Of a stretch of 64,000 bases of DNA, positions 45,704 through 57,343 are shown one piece after another. The notes below the pieces were generated by a model. The model made no database searches. It saw only the letters and a program-made list of their open reading frames with translations, and had not been told where the DNA came from. Each line of letters begins with the position of its first letter. Positions within the stretch are counted from its first letter, which is position 1. A program made the position numbers and the translations under genes. Location: contig OW964568.2 of the NCBI GenBank assembly GCA_943138885.2, forward strand, positions 22,093,338 through 22,157,337, written 5' to 3'. The DNA is from Tholera decimalis (lineage: Eukaryota; Arthropoda; Insecta; Lepidoptera; Noctuidae).

Positions 45704-47114
45704 TATACTATATAAAGCTAGATTACCACTCACTCACTGACATAATTGTTCTCCCAAATGGTGGATGGGGAGGTGGGTATATTTTGACAGATTCGTAAAC
45801 AAGTAACTCTCAAACCTACGGGAAAAGTGCCAAACCTCCCCTTTTCACCCCTCCCTATCGTATCTCGGAAACTACGAGACCCGTATTTTTTTTTTTTACG
45901 GATTCGTATATAGGAGGCTCGGTAAAGTAAAAACCATTTTTCAAAGTCGCCCCCCTTGCCCCCCTTCTCCCCCCCTTTAGGCGGATCTCGGAATCTAAGA
46001 GACTTGGAACATTTTTTTTTTCTGATTCATTTAGAGGGGCAATGCTTTAGTCGAAACACTTGTGCAACCCCCCCCCCATCACCCCCTCCCTCTTTTTTCT
46101 TTTTTTTTTTCACAGGCTCGCGAGGTGCTTGCACCTCGCGCAACACGCAAATACTTGATTTAGAGGGGCAATGCTTTAGTTTTTTTCACAAGCACGCGAG
46201 GTGCTTGCACCTAGCGCAACACGCAAATACTAGTTATACTATATAAAGCTAAATTACCACTGACTGACTCACTCACTCACTGACATAATTGTTCTCCCAG
46301 ATGGTGGATGGGGAGGTGGGTATATTTTGACAGATTCGTAAACAAGTAACTCTCAAACCTACGGGAAAAGTGCCAAACCTCCCCCTTTCCCCCCCCTTCT
46401 CCCCCCCCTCTATCGTATCTCGGAAACTACGAGAACCGTATTTTTTGTTTTTTACGGATTCGTATAGAAGAGGCTCGGTAAAGTAAAAACCATTTTTCAA
46501 AGTCCCCCCCCCGCCCCCCTTCTCCCCCCCTTTAGGCGGATCTCGGAATCTAAGAGACTTGGAACATTTTTTTTTTCAGATTCATTTAGAGGGGCAATGC
46601 TTTAGTCGAAATACTTGTGCAACCCCCCCCCCATCACCCCCCCCCTCTTTTTTTTTTTTTTTTTTTTTGTCACAAGCTCGCGAGGTGCTTGCACCTAGCG
46701 CAACACGCAAATACTAAACCCCCCCATCACCCCCCCCCCTTCTTTTTTTTTTTTTTCACAAGCACGCGAGGTGCTTGCACCTCACGCAACACAAAAATAC
46801 TAAACCCCCCCATCTCCCCCATCACACCCCCCCCTTTTTTTTTTTCACAAGCACGCGAGGTGCTTGCACCTCGCGCAACACGCAAATACTAAACCCCCCA
46901 TTTTTTTATTTATTTATCACAAGCACGCGAGGTGCTTGCACCTCGCGCAACACGCAAATACCAATTTCTTTTTTCACGAGCACGCGAGGTGCTTGCACCT
47001 CGCGCAACACGCAAATACTAAACCAACCCCATCTCCCCCCATCACCGCCCCCCTTTTTTTTTTTTTGTCACAAGCACGCGAGGTGCTTGCACCTCGCGCA
47101 ACACGCAAATACTA

Positions 47115-48938
47115 GTTATTATACTATATAAAGCTAAATTACCACTCACTCACTGACTGACTCACTGACATAATTGTTCTCCCAGATGGTGGATGGGGAG
47201 GTGGGTATATTTTGACAGATTCGTAAACAAGTAACTCTCAAACCTACGGGAAAAGTGCCAAACCTCCCCTTTTCACCCCCCTCCCTATCGTATCTCGGAA
47301 ACTACGAGACCCGTATTTTTTGTTTTTTACGGATTCGTATAGAGGAGGCTCAGTAAAGTAAAAACCATTTTTCAAAGTCCCCCCCCCCCGCCCCCCTTCT
47401 CCCCCCCTTTAGGCGGATCTCGGAATCTAAGAGACTTGGAACATTTTTTTTTTCAGATTCATTTAGAGGGGCAATGCTTTAGTCGAAATACTTGTGCAAC
47501 CCCCCCCCCATCACCCCCCCTCTTTTTTTTTTTTTTTTTCACAAGCTCGCGAGGTGCTTGCACCTCGCGCAACACGCAAATACCAATTTCTTTTTTCACA
47601 AGCACGCGAGGTGCTTGCACCTCGCGCAACACGCAAATACTTTTTTTTTTTCACAAGCACGCGAGGTGCTTGCACCTCGCGGAACACGCAAATACTTTTT
47701 TTTTTCACAAGCACGCGAGGTGCTTGCACCTCGCGCAACACGCAAATACTAGTTATACTATATAAAGCTAAATTACCACTCACTCACTCACTGACTCATT
47801 GACATAAGTGTTCTCCCAGATGGTGGATGGGGAGGTGGGTATATTTTGACAGATTCGTAAACAAGTAACTCTCAAACCTACGGGAAAAGTGCCAAACCTC
47901 CCCTTTTCACCCCCCTTCTCCCCCCTCCCTATCGTATCTCGGAAACTACGAGACCCGTATTTTTTGTTTTTTACGGATTCGTATAGAGGAGGCTCGGTAA
48001 AGTAAAAACCATTTTTCAAAGTCCCCCCCCCCCCGCCCCCCTTCTCCCCCCCTTTAGGCGGATCTCGGAATCTAAGAGACTTGGAACATTTTTTTTTTCA
48101 GATTCATTTAGAGGGGCAATGCTTTAGTCGAAATACTTGTGCAACCCCCCCCCCATCTCCCCCCCCCCTTTTTTTTTTTTTTTTTTCACAAGCACGCGAG
48201 GTGCTTGCACCTCGCGCAACACGCAAATACTAAACCCCCCATCTCCCCCCATCCCCCCCTTCTTTTTATTTTTTTTCACAAGCACGCGAGGTGCTTGCAC
48301 CTCGCGCAACACGCAAATACTTGATTTAGAGGGGCAATGCTTTAGTTTTTTTCACAAGCTCGCGAGGTGCTTGCACCTCGCGCAACACGCAAATACCAAT
48401 TTCTTTTTTCACGAGCACGCGAGGTGCTTGCACCTCGCGCAACACGCAAATACTAAACCAACCCCATCTCCCCCCATCACCCCCCCCATTTTTTTCTCCC
48501 AGATGGTGGATGGGGAGGTGGGTATATTTTGACAGATTCGTAAACAAGTAACTCTCAAACCTACGGGAAAAGTGCCAAACCTCCCCTTTTCCCCCCCTTC
48601 TCCCCCCTCCCTATCGTATCTCGGAAACTACGAGACCCGTATTTTTTTTTTACGGATTCGTATAGAGGAGGCTCGGTAAAGTAAAAACCACTTATCAAAG
48701 TCGCCCCCCCCCCACATTCTTCTCACCCCCTTTAGGCGGATCTCATGTTTTTTTCAGATTAATTTAGAGGGGCAATGCTTTAGTCAAAATACTTCTGCAA
48801 GCCCGCCCCCCCATAACTCCCGCATTTTTTTTTTCTTAAGCAAATACTAAACCCCTCCATCAACCCCCGCCTTTTTTTTTTTTTTTGTCACAAGCACGCG
48901 AGGTGCTTGCACCTCGCGCAACACGCAAATACTAGTTA
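47115..48938 (+). repeat. Higher-order module, copy 2
   Basis: Near-identical to 43866-45703. The unit with the lost 5' end also appears at 40878, so the deletion arose once and was spread by later duplication. Confidence 0.75.
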
Positions 48939-50582
48939 TACTATATAAAGCTAGATTACCACTGACTGACTGACTCACTCACTCACTCACTCATTGACAT
49001 AATTGTTCTCCCAGATGGTGGATGGGGAGGTGGGTATATTTTGACAGATTCGTAAACAAGTAACTCTCAAACTTACGGGAAAAGTGCCAAACCTCCCCCT
49101 TTCCCCCCCCTTCTCCCCCCCCCCCCATCGTATCTCGGAAACTACGAGACCCGTATTTTTTTCTTTTTACGGATTCGTATAGAGGAGGCTCGGTAAAGTA
49201 AAAACCATTTTTCAAAGTCCCCCCCCCCACCCCCCTTCTCACCCCCTTTAGGCGGATCTCGGAAATTAAGAGACTTGGAACATTGTTTTTTTCAGATTCA
49301 TTTAGAGGGGCAATGCTTTAGTCGTAATAATTGTGCAACGTCCCCCCCATCATCCCCCCATTTTGTTTTTCACAAGCACGCGAGGTGCTTGCACCTCGCG
49401 CAACACGCAAATACTAACTCTCAAACCTACAGGAAAAGTGCCAAACCTCCCCCTTTCACCCCTCTTCTCCCCCCTCCCTATCGTATCTCGGAAACTACGA
49501 GACCCGTATTTTTTTTTACGGATTCGTATAGAGGAGGCTCGGTAAAGTAAAAAACATTTTTCAAAGTCGCCCCCCTTGCCCCCTTTAGGTGGATCTCGGA
49601 AATTAAGAGACTTGGAACATTTTTTTTTTAAATTCATTTAGACGGGCAATGCTTTAGTCAAAATAATTGTGCAACCCCCCCCATCACCGCCCCCCCCATT
49701 TTTTTTTTCACAAGCACGCGAGGTGCTTGCACCTCGCGCAACACGCAAATACTAGTTCTATTATATAAAGCTAAATTACCACTGACTGACTGACTCACTC
49801 ACTCACTTACTCACTCACTCATTGACATAATTGTTCTCCCAGATGGTGGATGGGGAGGTGGGTATATTTTGACAGATTCGTAAACAACCAACTCTCAAAC
49901 CCACGGGAAAAGTGCCAAACCTCCCCTTTTCACCCCATTTCTCCCCCCTCCCTATCATATCTCGGAAACCACGAGACCGGTATTTTTTTTACAGATTCGT
50001 ATAGAGGAGGCTCGGTAAAGTAAAAACCATTTTTCAAATTCGCCCCCCTTGCCCCCCTTCTCACCCCCTTTAGGCGGATCTCGGAAATAATTAAGAGACT
50101 TGGAACATTTTTTTTTTCAGATTCATTAAGAGAGGCAATGCTTTAGTCAAAATAATTGTGCAACCCCCCCCTATTTCACCCCCCCCCATTTTTTTTTTTT
50201 CAGATGCCCACCACAAGCACGTGAGGTGCTTGCACCTCGCGCAACACGCAAATACTTGTTATATTATATAAAGCTAAATTACCACTCACTCACTCACTGA
50301 CTCACTCATTGACATATTTTTTCCCCCAGATGGTGGATGGGGAGGTGGGTATATTTTGACAGATTCGTAAACAACTAACTCTCAAACCTATGGGAAAAGT
50401 GCCAAACCTCCCCTTTTCACCCCCCTTCTCCCCCCTCCCTATCGTATCTCGGAAACCATGAGACCCGTATTTTTTTTACGGATTCGTATAGAGGAGGCTT
50501 GGTAAAGTAAAAACTATTTTTCAAAGTCGCCCCCCTTGCCCCTTCTCACCTCCTTTAGGCGGATCTCGGAAATTAAGAGACT

Positions 50583-51316
50583 TTTTTTTTTTTTAACGGT
50601 AAAATTATCAAATAAGGACTGTCAGACTTTTACTGACTAAAATCCACGGTGTTCCTTCAATAACCCTTTACATACCGGGGTCACGGTAATGGGATAATTC
50701 CCACGACCCCTGCAGGCTTCGGCCCTCTACGGGGGGCCTCGTCATATTGCTGACGCTCTTTGAGGCGCGCGTGGAACCCAACGCGCCGTCGACCCGGGCA
50801 TGGTCCATGGTCGGACAGCGAGTTGCCCTTTACTCGCTGTCCGCATGCCCGCGCCTACGGTGGCCGGAGATCGTCGGCCGACGTCCGACGCCGTGGACTT
50901 CTACCACTGCGGCTGGGCTGGAGGGAGGACGCCATCCTCTTCCTCACGCGGCCCGCCTCCTCCTTCGGAAGCATGACGGCTTCGCAGAAGGAGGCGACCG
51001 CTTCCCACTCCCTCTCGCCCCGCAGCATGGCCTCGACCAATGCCGGGCGCGAGAGGTCTCCGCCTATTGCCGCCGTGAGGACACGTCGGTGCTCTGCCCA
51101 GGCGGGGCAGTCTTGCACCGTATGCTCTACTGTGTCCTCAGGGCGACCCTCGCAGTGGTGACACCCAGGCGTTTCTTCCTTTCCCATCAGACACAGGTAC
51201 CTCCCGAAACTTCCGCGTCCGGTGAGGACCTGTGTCATGCGGTAGGTCAGGACGCCGTGACGCCGATCTAGCCACTCCTCAAAGAGGGGTCTTACCGCCG
51301 CAATTGCGGCGTGCCC
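50583..51316 (-). mobile_element. R1-like LINE, 5' truncated, in the array
   Basis: A GC-rich stretch unlike the array. On the minus strand it ends in a poly(A) run (T run at 50583-50594) and is flanked by a 14-bp duplication GAAATTAAGAGACT (50569-50582, 51317-51330), as expected from target-primed reverse transcription. The unoccupied sequence is present in neighbouring units. Confidence 0.85.
50855..51238 (-). pseudogene. C-terminal zinc-knuckle region of an R1-clade LINE ORF2
   Basis: Encodes MTQVLTGRGSFGRYLCLMGK then GCHHCEGRPEDTVEHTVQDC and PAWAEHRR, the Cys-Cys-His-Cys region after the reverse transcriptase of R1-clade elements. The reading extends upstream to about 51310 (PLFEEWLDRRHG). 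The enzyme core is missing. Confidence 0.8.
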
Positions 51317-51999
51317 GAAATTAAGAGACTTGGAACATTTTTTTTTTTCAGATTCATTTAGAGGGGCAATGCTTTAGTCAAAATAATTGTACAACCCCCC
51401 CCCCATCTCCCCCCCCCATTTTTTTCTTCGGATTCATTTAGTACTACATTTAGGGGTTTTAAAAGTGAAAATCCACCACCACAAGCACGCGAGGTGCTTG
51501 CACCTCGCGCAACACGCAAATACTAGTCATATTATATAAAGCTAAATTACCACTCACTCACTCACTCATTGACATAATTGTTCTCCCAGATGGTGGATGG
51601 GGAGGTGGGTATATTTTGACAGATTCGTAAACAACTAACTCTCAAACCTACGGGAAAAGTGCCAAACCTCCCCTTTTCACCCCACTTCTCCACCCTCCTT
51701 ATCGTATCTCGGAAACTACGAGACCCGTATTTTTTTTTACGGATTCCTATAGAGGAGGCTCGGTAAAGTAAAAACCATTTTTCAAAGTCGCCCCCCTTGC
51801 CCCCCTTCTCATCCCCTTTAGGCGGATCTCGGAAATTAAGAGACTTGGAACATTTTTTTTTCTGTTTCATTTAGAGGGGCAATGCTTTAGTCGAAATAAT
51901 TGTGCAACCCCCCCCCATCACCCCCCCACAATTTTTTTTTTCAGATTCACACCACAAGCACGCGAGGTGCTTGCACCTCGCGCAACACGCAAATACTAG

Positions 52000-52657
52000 T
52001 TTCTTTATACAAGTAATTGGCAGCGCCTACGAAATTTGTCGCGTTGTCACTATACAGGTGTGACACTGGACCTCTACGCGCCATAAATCTTCGTAATGCT
52101 GCTATAACCGTTTCTGTCGATAAGTCGCCTACCAGCTCCAAATGTACCGCTTTCGTGGATAGGCAGACAAATATCGCAATGTAGCCTTTGTAAGACTTAT
52201 GACCCCTACCTTTCATTGTTCTTACTGATATTGGTCCAGCATAATCTACGCCAGTGTGGCTGAATGGGTATGATGCCGTCACTCTTGGTTTTGGTAATGA
52301 GCCCATTTTTTGTGAAGCTGTAGATGATCTGTATCTAATACACTTTACACATTTTCTATTGCTACTTTTCACTGTTCGCTTTCCTCCAAGTATCCAATAT
52401 TTCTGTCGTATATATGCCAATGCTAGACCTCCATGTAATGTGGCTAAATGAGCATCACGAACTATGATCAATGTTACATGATGATCATGAGATAACAATA
52501 TTGGATGCTTTTGATGATATGGTAAATTATAGTTTTGAAGTCTTCCTCCTACTCGTAGTAGACCTTCATTATCAATAAACGGATCTAGGCACGATAATCT
52601 GTTTCCTTTTTTCAATGATTGTCCGGTTTTAATAGTCTTGTATTCTTCAGAAAACAT
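52000..52657 (-). pseudogene. BEL/Pao integrase region, cut by the Helitron array
   Basis: Contains NEGLLRVGGRLQN, the zinc-binding HLATLHGGLALAYIRQKYWI with CVKC, then FSHTGVDYAGPISV with the first catalytic Asp, GYIAIFVCLSTKAVHLELVG, and SDNATNFVGA with the second (usual SDNGTNF). The frame runs into array sequence after YLYKE, so the catalytic Glu and C-terminus are lost. Integrases of this group insert LTR retrotransposon DNA. The left half of the element is not on the other side of the array. Confidence 0.9.
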
Positions 52658-52740
52658 TTCTTGTTGAACTAAGAAAAGTACTTTTTTAGTTGTTACGTTG
52701 ATTTCCGTACAACGTAATGGTGTTTAGCATTCTTGTTTAT

Positions 52741-53745
52741 TTATGAATTTGTAGCAATATGATAGAACCTTTGAAAGCTTGAAAACCGTATCCAAATTTC
52801 ATTCTTCGGTTCAGGTTTAATAGTTATATGGTAACATCGTTTAATCTCTTCACAGATCTCTGGCACAGTTTTTATTATGCTAGGAATGTTATCAGATTTT
52901 AACCAGTCTGGTCCATTCCACCATTGAGATGAATGCTGTAATTTATTTGGCGCAATACCTCTTGTAATTAGGTCTACTGGATTTTGTAGTGTATTTACAT
53001 AATTCCACTTTGCTTGTGGTAATGTTCTTTGTATTTCGGATACCCTGTTAGCCACGAACGTTTTCCATCTCTCAGCTTCACCTTTGATCCAGCCGAGAGT
53101 AATCATTGAATCGGTCCAACAATAAATATTTTCGATTTGCATCTCCATTCCAGTAATAACTTTATTCATAAGTTGTGTTAATAATACTGCAGCACATAGC
53201 TCCAATTTTGGAAATGTAGTTTTCTGCCTTATTGGCGCTACTTTTGATTTAGCTTGTAAAAGGGTTATGTACCATTTATTATTATTTTGTATACGGCAGT
53301 ATATACCTGCACCGTATGCTTTTTCAGAAGCGTCACCGAACTCACCGAACCCATGTAACTCGACTCTCGAACTATTTGAAACATGACACCAGCTTGGGAT
53401 AGAAATCTTCTCAATTGACTTTAGTTGTTTTTGTAGCTCAATCCATCTAGTTTTAATCGTTTCCTCTACAGGCTGATCCCACTCTGTGCCATTTGTCCAA
53501 AGTTCCTGAATCATTAGTTTCATATTTATTACAACCGGTGCTAACCAACCCAGGGGATCAAATATCTTAGCGATTTCTGATAAAATGGATCGTTTTGTTG
53601 GTTTTTCAGTTTGGTTAATAGTTACCTGAAAACAGAAACTATCTTTTAATGGTGACCATAACACTCCTAACGGTTTTCTCGTTTCGTCTGGCGGTATTTT
53701 CATTACTTGATCATCTTTGTTTCCATTTGGTATATTTTCTAACAA
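52741..53745 (-). pseudogene. BEL/Pao RNase H region
   Basis: 334 residues with GVLWSPLKDSFCF, TKRSILSEIAKIFDPLGWLA, ELHGFGEFGDASEKAYGAGI (an inserted repeat of GFGEF/GD before the usual GFxDASE), KSKVAPIRQKTTFPKLELCA, YCWTDSMITLGWI and NPVDLITRG. These are the RT thumb and RNase H motifs of BEL/Pao pol. It is in a different frame from the integrase piece, separated by about 84 bp of stops. Confidence 0.9.
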
Positions 53746-53970
53746 TTCTATGCTGTTAGACGACCATTTTCGTAAATGAAATCCGCCTTCGTAGCATTTT
53801 TATTAAACTTTCTTGTAGCACTTTTGCTGACTCGACACAGGTATCTCCTGACAAAATATCGTCCACGTAAAAATCCTGGAGAGCTCTTTAGCTGGCTATT
53901 GGGTATTTCGCTTTTTCATCAATAGCGAGTTGTTGTAGCGTCTTAATCGGGTGTGATACGTGATTTCGAA
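53746..53970 (-). pseudogene. BEL/Pao reverse-transcriptase fragment
   Basis: On the minus strand DFYVDDILSGDTCVESAKVL is the catalytic YVDD box, preceded by LKTLQQLAIDEKAKYPIAS and a stop. Upstream the element is lost where the 92-bp tandem repeats begin. Confidence 0.85.
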
Positions 53971-54011
53971 AATGAAGCACCGAAGAACACGTCCCCGTAA
54001 GTTCACAAATA

Positions 54012-54290
54012 CGAAACACTTAGCAACGAATGCACGCTACCTCGAAAAACCTTACGCCGTAGCAATGGGATCTCGAATAACTAAATCTCTAATTTCGCCT
54101 ATTCGAAACACTTAACAACGAATGCACGTTACTTTGAAAAACCTTACGCCGTAGCCATGGGATCTCGAATAACTAAATCTCTAATTTCGCTTATTCGAAA
54201 CACTTAACAACGAATGCACACTACCAAGAAAAACACCGTAGCCACGGAATAGAAAATACAGACCGTAGCCATGCGATCTCGAATAACTAA
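54012..54290. repeat. 92-bp tandem repeat, about three copies
   Basis: Units start CGAAACACTTAACAACGAAT at 54012, 54104 and 54196 and contain CCTTACGCCGTAGCCATGGG and TCTCGAATAACTAAATCTC. The GTAGCCATG-GATCTCG part continues into the larger duplication next to it. Confidence 0.8.
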
Positions 54291-54704
54291 ACCTGTATAT
54301 TACTTTACTCTTTGAACTAAACCTCGAAAGTCATCGTAAATTATTCGTAGAAAGTCTTTATTCCAAAGAGTATGTAATACACTATGTTTTACTTTATTCA
54401 TTTAACAATCAACCAAATGCACCTACAGTTAAAATTACACAAGAGCAAAATACCAATACCAAATACAGATTTTTTACAGATTTTCTTAAATTTACCTAAT
54501 ACAGATTTTATACAGATTTTTTTAATCTTCGGTACAGATAATGCTTTCAAAAATCTGGCAACACTGCAAGTGCGATGCGTGCGGCGCACGGTGGGCTGGA
54601 ATCGTCAAGTGGGGACTTAAGGATTCAAATGTGTATTTTTGAATTTTATGTACTAATACAAATATTTTTTGTTATTTGTAATTTTTTTATACCTAGTATT
54701 CTGT
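54261..54704. repeat. 444-bp tandem duplication, first unit
   Basis: Runs from GACCGTAGCCATGCGATCTC to CCTAGTATTCTGT. It contains GTTTTACT once (54386-54393), which is the unoccupied target site of the P-like copy in the second unit. Confidence 0.8.
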
Positions 54705-55317
54705 GACCGTAGCCATGCGATCTCGCATAACTAAACCTCGAAAGTCATCGTAAATTATTCGTAGAAAGTCTTTATTCCAAAGAGTATGTAATACACTATG
54801 TTTTACTCAAGGATCTTCTACCTACTAACTGGATTGCTTACGAATGACTCAAAGAATACAGAAAGTCTTTCTTAGCTGTTAAACAATAGAGTATAAACTT
54901 GCACGTATAAAACTGAAGGAACTATTCGTTCCGAGCGAGACAGTGCCGTGTGTGGACTGTGTCCCTTTCTTCTGTGTGTCAGATTAAAAATATTTATTTC
55001 AATGGTAATTTTTTCGACCTGTCTGTTGTAGTAATAACACCTAGTTTTAAACTTCTTTGGAATTCTATCTTTAAAATGAATTGCCATTATTACTGTATGC
55101 ATATTAATGAAAATTAAAGTTATTTTACCATGCAAACACAAGATGTTTAAACCAAAAAAAAAATGGAATTTGCAAGAATTAGTAGTGATATATTATACTA
55201 TACCTGGCAATTACTACGTTGCCGACTGACGTTTACTTGACATCTGTATGTTTGTAAATTTGAATTATATTTAATTTTGTGAGTTTTCGTAATATTAAAG
55301 TGCAAGTTATTGTAACC

Positions 55318-55687
55318 ATGGTAAGAACGTGTTTTGTGGTTAATTGCAAGAGTGAAAAGGGTACCCCGGGTCTGGAATTTCCTTTTTTAAGTAAGTTTTG
55401 TGACTTTGTTTACAAATTGCATTTAGGGTGACTATGTTTTCAATGTAAAAGTGGATGTTCTTCTCTTTATTCTTCTTATTTATTATTTTTCTTTCTTCTC
55501 ATTATATATTATTTTTTGTTATTTTAAGCTTTCCTAAAAATTATGATCTTCGAGTCCGGTGGCTCAGTGTTCTACACAGAAAAGGGTCAGAAACGGTTCC
55601 AAAATTTGTAGCCGCCATTTCAAGCCCGAAGTAATATTGCATTTCGAAACAAGATCAAATGATGCAATTCCGTCCATTTTCCCTAAA
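55318..55687 (+). pseudogene. THAP-domain remnant, third P-like copy
   Basis: Same two exon-like segments as 2715-3084, with intact ATG (MVRTCFVVNC) and the same frame break before the CSRHF motif. Disabled. Confidence 0.6.
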
Positions 55688-56163
55688 GTAAGTTATCAAT
55701 CTTTACAAATGACATGAAGATCACCGTTTCGAAAAATGTAGAATATGAGCATAGCAAGATGAATTTTCATTTTGAATATATCTTAACCATAAATACTACA
55801 ATTTTGTTCTCATCAATCTATTATTATTTTAGATTCCTGTCAGCGAAACAAATAAATGTTTCAAGTACTATAATATTAAAACCCACTAAAGAAAAGAATA
55901 TACAACCTGTACTGGGCACATTCAAAGATCTGGTAAGTGAAAGTTATGAAAGGAGTCAAATTAATGAGCATAAAAGTCGACATTTTAGTTGTTTTATTTA
56001 CTTTTGCTTAGCAAATTGATGGCAAAAATATTTTATATCATTTTGGCCAAAAACTCAGCTACGCAAACTTGCTTACAAGTGTAGTTTATTATATTAATAA
56101 TTACTTATAACTTAATTACTTAACTTTTATCCACTGCAGTTAGTTAATGTCGACAAATAATAA

Positions 56164-56335
56164 TCTATACTAATATTATAAAGAGGTAAAATTTTTAAGT
56201 TTGTATGTATGGGGTAATCTCTGAAACTACCGAACCGATTTTGAAAATTCTTTCGCTTACATGTAGCTGCATAGCGACGGGATCCCGTGGAATATTTTCG
56301 ACTTCTACGCGGACGAAGTTGCGGGCAGAAGTTAG
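56164..56335 (+). mobile_element. Helitron in third P-like copy (172 bp)
   Basis: Orthologous to 3561-3813 (same position in the transposon) with 81 bp deleted; the 3' CTAG is changed to TTAG. Confidence 0.85.
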
Positions 56336-56958
56336 TAATTCATAATTTAAAGATTATTTCCATACTTTTAACTAATAATAGTGTAATACATTTTTAGGGT
56401 TGTGTGTCAAGCCAATCTTGTAACAAACCTGCAGCTGCAACATATGAGGAACTAGAAAATATAGAACCAACCTAATAATAATAACCTTATAATTATCATT
56501 CGATCTGCCTCCTTTATGTTTAGAATTATGTATGTTAATAATATTGATTTCTAACCTTAAATAGCACATGTGGTGTTAGCCTGTAATTAATTTTTACACT
56601 TATAAATGTAATATGACTGTTTCATACAAATGTATAGTGTAAACAATTGTAGGTTAACCTAAATAAATATATACCGAAATAAATTATATCTCTTCTGTTA
56701 TTCTTTCTATTTATAATCATCGTCTTTCATGAAGGGTTTTAGTAGTTTTAATTATATATAAACATTGCATCATTTTATTTTAGTCTACTGGCTCTAACCG
56801 TACAAGTGTCGAATAAACATAGATTACCAATTAATGTACGTTTGTTTGGACGTCTATACCACTGCCTATCAAGGCCAAGCCTTCGAAGAATTGCCAGCTG
56901 GTGATTCTGTTATTAATTCTGTATCTGCAATAATTGTATTTGTATCACGGGTCTTAAC

Positions 56959-57139
56959 TGTCAGGTGTTTGGAGAATTAGAATTAATATACTCAGGTTGT
57001 TGGAAGTCTTTTGTTTATTGAAGATTTTGTACAAGCTCGATGTGCACGCTCATAGTTCTGGGAACATAGACCACGAACCACAGACAGTCATTCGTGTGGT
57101 GAGTGGTGTGTGTTGCCATGTTCATAATTATATTCAACA
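56959..57139 (-). repeat. LTR (3' LTR of the minus-strand element)
   Basis: TG...CA ends on both strands (TGTCAGGTGTTTGGAG to TATTCAACA as written). Identical by eye to 60075-60255. Confidence 0.9.
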
Positions 57140-57150
57140 TCTCCCTTTTT
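57140..57150 (-). promoter_or_regulatory. Polypurine tract
   Basis: AAAAAGGGAGA on the minus strand, directly next to the 3' LTR; primes second-strand synthesis in LTR retrotransposons. Confidence 0.8.
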
Positions 57151-57343
57151 CAAAAGATGACATGCGGATACAATTTAGTTGACAAGACATGTAATTACAC
57201 AACACTATTTTAGTCTAGTTAAGATACTACACTAATCTTAAAATATGACATAACATGACAAGTAACGTCAGTTTGACATTTAAACTACTAAATATTTACA
57301 TTGATGTTTTTAAAAAGAGTACTGTAACAATTGGATCGTAAAA

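Larger units (their letters stand above)
33813..51999 (+). mobile_element. 18-kb tandem array of Helitron-like units
   Basis: Units of about 0.5-0.9 kb in tandem. Each starts near CTATATAAAGCTAAATTACC, has a variable CACT/GACT run, a very conserved core (CCCAGATGGTGGATGGGGAG to GTAAACAAGTAACTCTCAAA), long C and T tracts, TCGGAAACTACGAGACCCGT, TTTAGAGGGGCAATGCTTTA, and closes with the hairpin GCGAGGTGCTTGCACCTCGC, then about 13 nt and CTAG. A hairpin 10-13 nt before CTAG is the diagnostic Helitron 3' end. Forward unit starts are near 34281, 34860, 35640, 36340, 36893, 37566, 38212, 38876, 39667, 40148, 41345, 41916, 42531, 43333, 43867, 44511, 45709, 46239, 47123, 47759, 48943, 49760, 50268 and 51534. 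I count about 80 copies of the 3' hairpin. The canonical 5' TC is not obvious; units join as CTAG-TTATACTATATAAAG. No Rep/helicase gene. Confidence 0.85.

Noticed and set aside
35239..50000. Dozens of overlapping frames with recurring peptides such as HARCLHLAQHANT, STRGACTSRNTQ, REVQAPRVLVKK
   Set aside because: They are the different frames of one DNA hairpin repeat plus C/T tracts, open in most frames on both strands; no sign of selection for protein.
50747..51271. Plus-strand frames of 174 and 133 residues in GC-rich DNA
   Set aside because: Shadows of the R1-like coding sequence on the other strand.
33813..51999. CRISPR-like look (short palindromic repeats with spacers)
   Set aside because: Eukaryotic context, no cas genes, spacers are low-complexity tracts, and repeats match a Helitron 3' end with CTAG.
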